Source: Desulfobulbaceae bacterium
GTDB taxonomy: Bacteria > Desulfobacterota > Desulfobulbia > Desulfobulbales > VMSU01
Direction of reading: 5' to 3'
Length of the DNA stretch: 40,656 nucleotides
Assembly (NCBI GenBank): GCA_013792005.1
Contig: VMSU01000168.1
Span: 1 to 40,656 of the forward strand
In this document: in pieces, positions 16,901-25,300 of the stretch
How the letters are laid out: each line of letters opens with the position of its first letter
How positions within the stretch are numbered: the first letter of the stretch is position 1
Program-made: the position numbers and the translations under genes
Notes under the pieces: generated by a model
Seen by the model: the letters and a program-made list of their open reading frames with translations, nothing else
What the model was told of the DNA's origin: nothing
Databases searched by the model: none

Positions 16901-17382
16901 CCGGTCTGGTTGTCAGGCGGGACGTTGCTGTAGGCGATATTTGTGGTGTCGGTGAGAGTGCCAGCGGTGATCGTGCCAATAGTGCCGTTGACTAGATAGA
17001 GCTCGGCCGGATAGGTTTGCGTGCTAGGGTCAATCCATGCCAATTGGCCTTGATAATGGGGATCGTGACAATCAATACAATTGGATTCCCAAACGCCATG
17101 CAGCGATGAGCCGATAACCGTGCTGGAGTGGGTGCGCTGCAAGGGTATTTCTGCCCTCGAGCCGTCATGACAGTTACTACAGACATTGTTGGCTATGGTG
17201 TCTTTGCTCGGGTTTAGGCTCTGGTTGATTGGCGAATACCGCCACCACAGGGAATAACTATGACAGGAACTACAATGCACATCGCTGATGCTATTATGAG
17301 GGGCATCAAGGACAGAGGCTGCCGAAGCCATTGATGCAAAAAAGATCAGGGCCATGGATACGATAATACTTTTCTTAAACAT
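13930..17382 (-). CDS. Large secreted multihaem cytochrome c, about 20 haem motifs
   Basis: An 1150-residue exported cytochrome. A signal peptide (MFKKSIIVSMALIFFASMASA) is followed by 16 CXXCH motifs, two CX3CH (CSAYCH, CLYNCH), two CX4CH (CSNVYCH, CSNIACH) and one long-spaced CX9CH candidate. The CX4CH...CXXCH pairing is the Geobacter-type GSu_C4xC__C2xCH pattern. The N-terminal module (about 20-290) has a DAPHN opening, SLWWRYSP and KFFDPNG, and is shared with the 1803-residue cytochrome at 22375. Residues about 695-845 have no haem and look like a beta-sandwich inserted into the haem array. The ATG at 17382 has AGGGGAA upstream; 18 further codons upstream fall in a repeat element and are not real. 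It is likely outer-surface or extracellular and involved in electron transfer to or from solids, partners or sulfur. The tetrahaem gene follows. Confidence 0.92.
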   Translation of the reverse strand: MFKKSIIVSMALIFFASMASAASVLDAPHNSISDVHCSSCHSYSLWWRYSPINQSLNPSKDTIANNVCSNCHDGSRAEIPLQRTHSSTVIGSSLHGVWESNCIDCHDPHYQGQLAWIDPSTQTYPAELYLVNGTIGTITAGTLTDTTNIAYSNVPPDNQTGDWTDRSRWGNKNANSDFERGLILVVNTGRAENTYQVISANDSVITVKGIINSTDAGKSFGLIYGQLIKKKITTSQGDREVKFFDPNGFTDDTMAVAGICQVCHTETKYYKNDGTGASHNSGACCTQCHLSKEGFKVTCDACHGFPPVNNTAAQPDGLVWLNGKITGSLTAGAHELHAVKYSCSTCHQNSAGSGATHNNGNITLGFSIFNGAYSGGSYDGQSSVAYDSSGGTVITTVGTKTCSAYCHGSTMAPDGGSNTTPVWDNPSTAACGTCHGTTADNPPTLGSHLKHAGSANGGLALSCTFCHYGYEPLHVNNQADFTFDTGTYPWLSDAVYSGDTIMLNIYGSCSNVYCHSNGTGGTTNTGETRSIAANTSPAWGSATSCGSCHGGGDASGRPSYPNGTPKANSHNASAHSYIKCNACHWPLTETGNTIKDSTKHANKLYDIGNSAGTLSYTYNSGGGSCSNIACHDDATWGGPTPTHIAYNECLSCHKGVMDSRRQIVDSNGNGTGTGGDFKKTTHHITTPVAGQVTVKNPTATTAGTGGFTDPANAYALDSIYATCTSDGNTQLYENFGVTLLGDAQIITKVEIGVTGFYTAATTRTSQFIIQISWDGGTTWSGEGVVNLPINTATTQFKDFTWSTTWKNAKLSNSNFKVRVRNYFTSTPATTNHLDWIQVRVTYNSSTAPITNTACLVCHDTLQHMGGTVRLKDADTGAIYAYDPANPTTAENFCLSCHDTNGANGNMSPFADGSTIGVIPYRASKDVKASWQKTYGHKQQGLTCLGNGNPTTGCHSNGHGSDNVGLLSKNLTLPAPGTYYNPLTDEGHYEMCFSCHQNYPRITKEAVLGYRSGGHYDTWGDGQPPYNITDIKTNFRDRYDGSAKNYDDGGFWTGYSNLHYFHAQAGTWAYRDSIQNSGITCIACHNVHGSNTQSGWVYDEMQYNRYTVGEDQYGTMDIPNYSSLRNSPTNCLYNCHSIQGKTYNWFTPANE

Positions 17383-17400
17383 TGTATTTCCCCTATCGTT

Positions 17401-17480
17401 GATGGTCTCACAAAAAGTCACGGGATGGCTAAGCAAAAGTGCGCTGCAACGCAGTAGGTCGGCCTTTTTGCGACGCCATC
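17401..17480. repeat. 80-bp element with terminal inverted repeats
   Basis: The block starts GATGGTCTCACAAAAAG and ends CTTTTTGCGACGCCATC, which are inverted copies matching at 14 of 17 positions. A smaller palindrome TGCG-CTGCAA-CGCA lies in the middle. It sits 18 bp upstream of the large minus-strand cytochrome start, inside its leader, and supplies a false N-terminal extension to that frame. It resembles short dispersed elements I associate with delta-proteobacterial genomes (recalled, not checked). No second copy was seen in this window. Confidence 0.6.
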
Positions 17481-17654
17481 ATCGTTAGTTCAATGCAACA
17501 ATATCATATTTATATTTTCCTGTGGTGGACCAATCCATTACAGAAAGGCAACAGCCTAAGACCATACAATTTATGAATATAGTTGTGTGTGTGATGCGCA
17601 AGTGGGTATTGCGGGGTATTTTCTTTTGCTACCCATTTAGACCTCATATTAAGC

Positions 17655-17670
17655 AGCAATTATTGTTCCA
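17655..17670 (-). promoter_or_regulatory. Sigma-54-like promoter for the minus-strand cytochrome operon
   Basis: On the minus strand TGGAACAATAATTGCT matches the RpoN -24/-12 pattern (TGGCAC, four to five bases, TTGCW), with GG and GC exactly 10 bases apart. Transcription would start near 17644, giving a leader of about 260 bases that contains two small hairpins and the 80-bp repeat. The rest of the A/T-rich gap up to 18066 shows no other clear signal except TTGACA at 17752 (+), which may serve the next gene. Confidence 0.45.
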
Positions 17671-18066
17671 ATAAATTCCTTATTGTCATTATTTTTAATC
17701 CTATTTTCAACATCCTGATATTAAGGTGTTTTATTAGTGAAGGCGAAATAATTGACAGCATAATATTAACTACGTTTCTATTTACCGGGGCATTTTGCCA
17801 TTGACCAAGAAGCCAAATAACCCAAAAAAATGAATTATCCCTCATTTCGGCACAAACGCAGACACAAACGGGATGCATAACAAGATTATTTTACTCACGG
17901 AGCGAGTGGACCGCTTCCCCTATTTAACCTTATCCACGGCAAATAGTGAGGAGCCAAACGATCCATCCCTATTATTACCACTTCCGCTTCTCCCCCCACA
18001 GTATCGCGCAAAGAGATTGACTTCCATAACGGCTCAGGCTACTTTTTCCCTTATTGAGTAAGGGGT

Positions 18067-18666
18067 GTGCTTGCTCCGATCGAATTGGATGGTGGCAGTG
18101 AATTCGTTGAAAAAGAGGTCTTGAAAAGTCTCCGTCTGCTGACCCAGAAGCTCTATCTGCGCAATCCGCAGGAATTCCGCAAGCAGGGACTGGAGACACC
18201 TCATGTAGCGACTGCGAAATTATTCAATCAGCTCGAGCACTGGTCGGATTCACCGATGAAAGATCTTGACTGGCAGGAAAATTTCAAGCTCAGTTTTGTC
18301 GAGGACTATCCGGGAGACCGTGTCCACACCTACATGAGCGCTCTCTTGACCATGATCATGGCCTCTTATGAGCATAAACAGACCTTTTTTTTCTGCGACG
18401 CCCTTGATGCACAGAAGCTCTACAACAGCGCTCGCAACATTGAGACGGCGGTGTGGAAGTTGTCCAATGCCAAGTTCCCGACTGGACAACAATATTTGCT
18501 TACCAACACCATGGATGATTTGGTAGATAACCTTAGCTTCGAGCGAGAGTTCGGTAAATTGATCGCCGATCAGGACCTGATGGCCTTAATTATTGAAGGT
18601 AAGAACAATCGGGTTATTAGCCGCATAGTTACCAGTGCGGCCAGTTTTATCTTCCTGCCGATTTAA
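18067..18666 (+). CDS. Conserved-looking helical protein, function unknown
   Basis: A 199-residue soluble, largely alpha-helical protein. I do not recognise the family. Visible features are an acidic N-terminal region (IELDGGSEFVEKEVLKSL), a central aromatic/acidic stretch KDLDWQENFKLSFVEDYPGD, and a hydrophobic C-terminus ASFIFLPI. It has no signal peptide and no catalytic motif. A GTG start at 18067 is chosen because an in-frame stop lies 12 bases upstream; AAGGGG is close to it. The next gene is the helicase-exonuclease on the same strand, 133 bp downstream, with a CTGACG/CGTCAG hairpin between them. Confidence 0.65.
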   Translation: MLAPIELDGGSEFVEKEVLKSLRLLTQKLYLRNPQEFRKQGLETPHVATAKLFNQLEHWSDSPMKDLDWQENFKLSFVEDYPGDRVHTYMSALLTMIMASYEHKQTFFFCDALDAQKLYNSARNIETAVWKLSNAKFPTGQQYLLTNTMDDLVDNLSFEREFGKLIADQDLMALIIEGKNNRVISRIVTSAASFIFLPI

Positions 18667-18799
18667 CCGTTCCTCAGTCTGACGTTTTCAGGAGACAGGC
18701 GTCAGGTCCGGCGAATGTCTTTGCTGTCCGTTCCGTCATCTTTATCACCTCGGCGATAACTCTTGGTAACGAAAAACCTAAAGCAGAACGGCATTGTTC

Positions 18800-21769
18800 A
18801 TGACATCAGACTCAGAGCAGCAGAGAGGGGTTGCCGAATATATCCGGGCCTTGAAGGGTTCTTCCCGTTTTGGCCCTCAGGTGGTCCATCATGAGGAGCT
18901 TCCAGAGACGCCGGCCGTTTTCTCTGAGTTAGCCCGGCCGCTTCCCGCTGCCTTGGCTGAAGCCTTCGGGCAGGCAGGATACCGGAGTATTTTCAGCCAC
19001 CAACAACAGGCGATTGACCTGATCCGGGATGGTCGGGACGTGATTGTCGCCACCCCCACGGCGAGCGGCAAGAGTCTCATCTATAACATCCCTGTGATGG
19101 AGCGGCTGCTCACCGATCCCAAGGCCCATGCCCTCTATCTCTTCCCGCTCAAGGCCCTGGCGCAAGACCAGCTGCGCTGGATCGACGAATTTGCCCACCG
19201 CTTGCCATCATTAGGGGAGCACCCGGCTTTGATCTGTGATGGTGATACCTCAAGTTACCGGCGTCGTAAGATCCGCCAACAGCCTCCCCGTATCCTGATC
19301 ACCAATCCCGACATGCTCCATCTCTCCATGCTGGGGTATCATGAGAACTGGGCTGCTCTGTGGCAAGGTCTGACCCATATCATCATCGACGAGGTCCACA
19401 CTTATCGGGGGGTCTTTGGCAGCCACATGGCTTGGGTGATGAGGCGGCTCTCCCGTATCTGCGATAGATTCGGAGCTCAGCCCCAATTCGTTCTCTCATC
19501 GGCCACCGTGGGCAACCCCGGCCAATTGGCCTATGACCTGTTGAGCCGGGAGGTCGAAGTGGTCAGCGAAAGCGGTGCGCCCCGAGGGACCCGGCACTTC
19601 ATCTTTTTCAATCCGCTTGACTCTGCGGCCTTTGCCGCCAGCCAGCTCCTTGAGGCGGCGCTGAAGCGGGGGCTACGCACTATCGTTTATACTCAAGCCC
19701 GTAAGATGACCGAACTAATCTTCATCTGGACCCATGAGCGGCTGGGATACCTGAAGGAGAAGCTCACCTCGTATCGAGCCGGCTTTCTGCCCGAGGAACG
19801 GAGGGAGATCGAGGCCCGGTTGACCTCCGGTGATCTTTTGGGAGTGGTCTCCACCAGCGCCCTGGAACTCGGCATCGATATCGGCAGTCTCGACATTTGC
19901 ATCTTGGTCGGCTATCCGGGGACGATCATGGCCACTTGGCAGCGCGGGGGCCGGGTGGGGCGGCGGCAACGGGACTCTTTGGTCGTGATGGTGGGGCAGG
20001 AAGACGCTTTGGATCAATACTTTATGCGTAACCCCCGCGATTTTTTTGACCGGGGGGTGGAGTCTGCGGTGTTGAACCCCGGAAACGTGGCGATTGCACG
20101 GCGGCATCTGCTCTGTGCCGCGGCCGAGATGCCGCTTAAGGCGGATGAGCCTATTTTAGCCGAGGCAGCGGCCCGGGAGGCGAGAGCGGAACTGGTGGTT
20201 GATGCCGAATTGTTGACGGGATCAGACGGCCGCACCTGGTACACTGGACGCAAGTACCCGCACCGCCATGTCGACATCAGGGGCAGCGGTCACTCCTTTG
20301 TTATTCGGCAGGCAGGTGGTGACGGTCGAGAACTGGGTCGCATTGATGGCCCCCGTTGTCTTAAGGAGTGTCACCCTGGCGCCATTTATCTGCACCGGGG
20401 CGAGACCTGGCTGATTACTAATCTCGATCTTGATGGGCATGAGGTGACGGCGCAACGCAAAAGTGTCAATTACTTCACTCGCACCATGGGCAGTAAGGAG
20501 ACCGAGATCTTGAAAGTTACTGCGGTGGCGGAGCGGCAGTCGGTGGAGCCTGGCTTCGCCTGCCGGGTATCGCTTGGTCGGGTGAAAGTCACTGATCGGG
20601 TCAGCGGTTATCAGCGTCGTCTGGTCAGCGGCCACCAGGTGATTGCCACTGTTCCTCTTGACCTGCCGCCCACAGTCTTTGAGACCGAAGGTCTGTGGAT
20701 TGAGATCCCTGAGGGGCTGCAACGGCGAGTCGAAGATGAGCGCTTCCACTTCATGGGCGGTATCCACGCCCTGGAGCACGCCGCCATTGGGATCTTTCCA
20801 CTCTTGGTCCTTTGTGACCGTAACGACGTGGGCGGTATCGCCTATCCTTTTCATCCCCAGCTCGGCAAGCCCGCTGTCTTCATTTACGACGGTCATCCCG
20901 GTGGGGTGGGACTTTGTCGTGAGGCCTTTGGCAAAATCGGCGAACTGCTTGAGAAGACGCGGATGGTAATCACCTCCTGTCCTTGCGAAACCGGTTGTCC
21001 CTCCTGCGTCCATTCGCCCAAGTGCGGCTCGGGCAATCGGCCCATCGACAAGGCGTCAGCCCGGTGTCTGCTCGAAGGACTGCTTTCTGGTGGTCGGGAG
21101 TCAGATTTTTCCAAGATGAGAGTGGAGGTCGACGAACAGGATAAGAGTCTACCGTCGGTCCCTGAACCAGGGTCTGAAGGAGCACAGGATGAAGAGGCAA
21201 AGGCTTTGAGGATTACGGCGCATTACGGAGTCTTCGATCTCGAGACCCAGAAATCGGCTGCCGAGGTCGGGGGCTGGCACCTGGCCGAGCTGATGCTGGT
21301 GAGCGTGGCCGTGGTTTATGATTCCGGGCTTGATGATTATCTGGTCTTTCGAGAGGGGGAGGTGGAGAGGCTGATTGCCCATCTACGGACCTTCGATCTG
21401 GTGGTGGGCTTCAACAACAAGCGTTTTGACAATCAGGTGTTGTCCGGCTATGGCTGTAACGATCTGGCCAGTCTCCCCACTGTAGACATTTTGGAGCAGG
21501 TACAACGACGGCTTGGCTATCGGATCAGTCTGAACAGCCTGGCCGAACATCCCCTGGGAGTGAAAAAATCGGCCGACGGGCTCATGGCCCTGAAATGGTA
21601 TAAGGAGGGTCGGATTGATAAGATCATCGATTATTGCCGCCAGGACGTCCAAGTGACTCGTGACCTCTTCCTCTTTGGTCTCAAGAATGGCTACCTGCTC
21701 TTCAAAAATAAGGCGGGCAGCACTGTTCGTTGCCCAGTGGATTTCTCCCTGAATCCGGGACGGAAGTGA
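18800..21769 (+). CDS. MrfA-type DEAD/DEAH helicase fused to MrfB-type DEDD exonuclease
   Basis: A 989-residue cytoplasmic DNA-repair-type protein. Superfamily-2 helicase motifs run in order: the Q-motif region SHQQQAIDLI, Walker A ATPTASGKS near residue 90, DEVH near 197, SSAT, TSALELGIDIG and QRGGRVGR near 380. A DUF1998-type C-terminal part carries the four-cysteine cluster CPCETGCPSCVHSPKCG near residue 730, as in B. subtilis MrfA (YprA). From about residue 805 comes an RNase H-like 3'-5' exonuclease: FDLET (ExoI), VVGFNNKRFDNQVL (ExoII) and DYCRQDVQVTRDL (ExoIII), as in MrfB (YprB). In Bacillus these are two proteins acting together in mitomycin C lesion repair; here they are one chain. 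The ATG at 18800 is preferred over the upstream TTG at 18794. Confidence 0.9.
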   Translation: MTSDSEQQRGVAEYIRALKGSSRFGPQVVHHEELPETPAVFSELARPLPAALAEAFGQAGYRSIFSHQQQAIDLIRDGRDVIVATPTASGKSLIYNIPVMERLLTDPKAHALYLFPLKALAQDQLRWIDEFAHRLPSLGEHPALICDGDTSSYRRRKIRQQPPRILITNPDMLHLSMLGYHENWAALWQGLTHIIIDEVHTYRGVFGSHMAWVMRRLSRICDRFGAQPQFVLSSATVGNPGQLAYDLLSREVEVVSESGAPRGTRHFIFFNPLDSAAFAASQLLEAALKRGLRTIVYTQARKMTELIFIWTHERLGYLKEKLTSYRAGFLPEERREIEARLTSGDLLGVVSTSALELGIDIGSLDICILVGYPGTIMATWQRGGRVGRRQRDSLVVMVGQEDALDQYFMRNPRDFFDRGVESAVLNPGNVAIARRHLLCAAAEMPLKADEPILAEAAAREARAELVVDAELLTGSDGRTWYTGRKYPHRHVDIRGSGHSFVIRQAGGDGRELGRIDGPRCLKECHPGAIYLHRGETWLITNLDLDGHEVTAQRKSVNYFTRTMGSKETEILKVTAVAERQSVEPGFACRVSLGRVKVTDRVSGYQRRLVSGHQVIATVPLDLPPTVFETEGLWIEIPEGLQRRVEDERFHFMGGIHALEHAAIGIFPLLVLCDRNDVGGIAYPFHPQLGKPAVFIYDGHPGGVGLCREAFGKIGELLEKTRMVITSCPCETGCPSCVHSPKCGSGNRPIDKASARCLLEGLLSGGRESDFSKMRVEVDEQDKSLPSVPEPGSEGAQDEEAKALRITAHYGVFDLETQKSAAEVGGWHLAELMLVSVAVVYDSGLDDYLVFREGEVERLIAHLRTFDLVVGFNNKRFDNQVLSGYGCNDLASLPTVDILEQVQRRLGYRISLNSLAEHPLGVKKSADGLMALKWYKEGRIDKIIDYCRQDVQVTRDLFLFGLKNGYLLFKNKAGSTVRCPVDFSLNPGRK

Positions 21770-22084
21770 TGTATTGACGCCTTGGGAATAGATCACCCCA
21801 GCCCTCTGTCCTGGTGGTCTCCACCATCGTTCTCCCCCTGTCCCCTTAATTGATATTTTCTCATGGGACGCAGTTCTTACCGTAATTATGAATCCTAGCT
21901 AAATTTTTTTACATGGGTATTTTGACAGGAATGTGGGGGATATCTCGTCTCTGTGGGTTATATCGCCTCACCATCTTGCCAAGCAACTACAGTGAGTCCT
22001 CTACACCGTGTACCTGCCCTTCTCTGACCAGATAAAGCGGCTAACTATTAAAAACCTCTTATAGATATCTAGTAATTATACCTA

Positions 22085-22100
22085 TGGTCCGCTGATTGCA
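22085..22100 (+). promoter_or_regulatory. Sigma-54-like promoter at the riboswitch
   Basis: TGGTCCGCTGATTGCA has GG and GC 10 bases apart, with the TTGCA -12 element and TGG -24 element of RpoN promoters. The predicted start, about 22111, falls at GGAAACAATC immediately before the GEMM aptamer, which is just where a riboswitch transcript should begin. The region from 21770 to 22084 holds no gene that I can see; TTGACA at about 21923 lacks a good -10. Confidence 0.5.
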
Positions 22101-22110
22101 ATAGGTTGCT

Positions 22111-22186
22111 GGAAACAATCATGCCAAACCCGTTGTAAAATGGGGACGGAAAGCCACGGGTCCATCGGGATAGCCGGGTTGCCTAC
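22111..22186 (+). ncRNA. GEMM-I cyclic-dinucleotide riboswitch aptamer
   Basis: The aptamer contains GCCAAACC, then a 6-bp hairpin capped by a GTAA (GNRA) tetraloop (22129-22144). The GEMM core GGGACGGAAAGCC (22143-22155, one base from the usual GGGACGCAAAGCC), a short TCC-atcg-GGA hairpin and the 3' strand GCCGGGTTGCC (22173-22183) follow. These are the hallmark pieces of the GEMM-I class, which binds c-di-GMP or, in Geobacter-type variants, 3',3'-cGAMP. It lies 190 bp upstream of a 36-haem cytochrome gene. Which ligand it binds cannot be decided by eye. Confidence 0.88.
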
Positions 22187-22214
22187 CAGAGAGATAGGAG
22201 CCCGGCTTTTTTTT
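22172..22214 (+). terminator. Riboswitch expression platform: intrinsic terminator
   Basis: AGCCGGG (22172-22178) pairs with CCCGGCT (22201-22207), and inside it CCTA (22182-22185) pairs with TAGG (22195-22198), followed by T8. The 5' arm is the aptamer's own 3' strand, so aptamer folding and terminator folding are mutually exclusive. Ligand binding should therefore release the terminator and turn the downstream operon on. Confidence 0.85.
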
Positions 22215-22374
22215 ATTAGCTTGTTCCCACAACGGTCTCTTTTAGTCTCGTATCCTTTTGTCTGCGGGAATTAGTCGAACAATGGATGCGCCCCCAAATG
22301 TGAAAAAAACCACTAAATGAATGCCAAGGAAATTGAATATGACTTAGCACGATAACCAAACCCAGAGAGTTGCC

Positions 22375-25300
22375 ATGAAAAATTTTAGCCTTTGCCTGGT
22401 CTTTGTCTTGCTAGCGCGGATTGCCACAGCGGCAGTGGTTGATGCCCCTCACAACGATACGAATAATATGGGCTGTACGGGATGCCATAATTATTCACTG
22501 TGGTGGCAGTATTCTCCGATGGAAAATGATCCTGCCCTGAGGGCGGGACAGATAAACACCATCTGCCTTAACTGTCATGGGACCAATGGCCCAGAGATCG
22601 CCGGGGTCGCTCACTCCAGTCTGGCTATGGGTAGTTTGCATCGAGATTCTCTTGGCGACTGGTCCCGGTTATGCACCGACTGTCATGACCCTCATTTTCA
22701 AGCACAACTCGATTGGCTGGGCACCGTCCCGGACTCCCAGCTCTATCTTGTCTCCGGTGATCTGACACCCTCATCTCTTGCTGTTCTTGGCGATGGCACT
22801 CCCGCCTCTCCGTATTCCACCACCTTTCAATTCTCCAATCTCTTGGCCAAGGCCAATTGGGACAATGCCACGACACCCTGGGCTTCCAAAAACGGCACCA
22901 CTGGTCGTGGATTGATTATGGTCATACCCTCGACCAACCCTGTGGCAAGCTTTGAAGTTACCGGCGTCAACAAGGCCAACAACTCAATCACTGTGAATGG
23001 CAAGGTCCCGAGCGCTTTTAATAGTGGAGGTCACTTCGGGATGATCTATGGTCAGTTGATCCGTAGCGAAATCGTTGGCCCCGCCGGCACTCATACGGTA
23101 AAATTCTTCGATCCCAACGGGGGGTTTGTCGGCACGGCGTCAAATGACGGCCTCTGCCAAGTCTGCCACACCGAGACCAATCACTACCGCTATGACGCCG
23201 TTGATGGGGCGACTGATCATCTTGATAAAATGGATGACAGGGGGGCCACAGGGGCTGCAAGCCGCTGCACCTATTGTCATAAACATGGACGAGGTTTTGC
23301 TCCGGGGAGTGATTCCGGCAAGCACCCCGATCATCTGGCCATGGGTGTTGCCTGCACGGTATGTCATATCCCAGGCGGCGGGGTCATGGATCCCCTTACA
23401 GCCGTCGGATGCAATACCTGTCACCACGATGGCCGAGGCGGTCCGCCCAACGATACTACCTACCGCCTGCATTGGAACGACCTCGATCCAACCTACTCAC
23501 TTAACTGCAACTCCTGTCACAGCGGACGGCTCGTCCTTGCCGACGCGGCAAATACCTTAAACTACACCCATCAAGCTGCCGACACCACGTGTGACACCTG
23601 CCATGACGGACGGGTGACGATTCAAGATGTGGTCAATACCGTTAATTACACCCACCAGCCGGGGGATACTCTTTGCGGTCAGTGTCATGATGGGTCCGGC
23701 CCTGGTTCGCAGACCGACTTCCGGGTAGGACCGGTAGGCATGCAGACCAACGGCCACACTCGATTGGCCAGTTCCAAGTGGATTCGTCAGTACACCTGTT
23801 CCTACTGCCACTATGACACCGTCGATGCTGCCGGTAACTCAAAGGCCGCCCATCTCAATTATGCCATCGATGTCAAAATCGATCCCAATCAGTGGGCTAT
23901 TGTCGGCATGCCTGCGCCCCAGTATGTCACCGCAACCAAGGTCTGTCGCAATGTCTATTGCCACAGCGACGGGACCACGGTCAATCCCGAAATGCGGGAT
24001 TATGCCTGGACTGGCGGGCATCAGGAGTGTAACGCCTGTCATGGACATCAGCCTTCGTCTGGGGGGTGTAATGCCTCTGGCTGTCACAGTGACGGCCGGG
24101 ACGGCACTTACTGGAACAAGTTCCCGGAGAAGCGCTGGCTTTCCGCTATGCCCATGTATCCTAACACCGGACCGCTCACTGACAAGGCCAATTCCCATTA
24201 CCGACACCTCTTTACCGGGTTTTCCTGCGACGATTGTCATGTCGGCACCATCAGCGGTGGTAGCTGTTTGAACTGTCATGACTCCATTATCCCCTCCATT
24301 AATATGACCGAGGATCAGCACATCAACCCGGCCCGACACGTCAATCGGGTCAAGAATGTCAACTTCAAGGACGGCGGCACCTATGACGCCGCCACCAAGA
24401 CCTGTAGCAACACGGTCTGTCATACCGGCTCTAACCCGCAGTGGGGCGGTTCGGTCCATGACGCGGTGGTCTGTCGAGATTGCCATGGCGCCACCAATGC
24501 CGATGTCGATGACTTTGGCAAGTTCAACAGCACCCGCGCTAAGATCAATCTTACCCAATGGGCTACTGCCGGTCATGGTCGACCGGGGGTGATTGATCCG
24601 GCTACCGGCAAGCCGGAACTCCAGACCAACCGCTATCCGTCCGGGAACCCCCCGGCTAACTTCCCAAGTAACGGGTGCTGGTACTGCCATGACTCTCAGG
24701 TTCTCCATCAGGATGAGGATCGCCCGTTCCGTCTGGTGGAGCACCAGCATTTCAAGCAGCGTTTCGAAAAGGAGTGTGTCTTCTGTCATATGCAGGGTCA
24801 GGACAGCGAGTGTCTGGGCTGCCATGACGCCGCAGAATCCCTGGCCCCGCAGCTCGGCGCCATCACCGGTTTGCCCGGAGTGGTCAATCCTCCCTATGTC
24901 ATTGCTCGGCCGGATCATAGCAGCTTCAGCGGCGGGTGCTCAGCCTCAGACTGCCATGTCGATGATGCGGCGACCCACAAGACCGATGCCGGAGTCTGGA
25001 CCGAGGAGAAGAAGGAGGATGTCAGAAACTCCTACCTGCAGATGGGGGTTTGTTTGATCTGTCATGACGACGACAACAGCGGCGAGTGTGCCGCTTGCCA
25101 TGTCGGACCGCAGTATGCCTTGGGGTATGATCCAGCAAACAATGACTCCGGCCTGGTGGGCAAGACCGTTGGCAGGATCTCGGCTCAAAGGGCCAAGGCC
25201 TCGTCCTTCCATTTCGGTTACAAACACTATCAGGACTACGAAGAGAGTCTGGCCGATCTGTTAGAGAGCGGCACAGTGACTCAGTCCTCCGCTTCTACCC

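Noticed and set aside
17483-17644. A second GEMM riboswitch in the leader of the minus-strand cytochrome
   Set aside because: The minus strand has GGTCTTAGGCTGTTGCC, similar to the 3' part of GEMM, but the GGGACGCAAAGCC core, the tetraloop hairpin and a terminator partner are missing.
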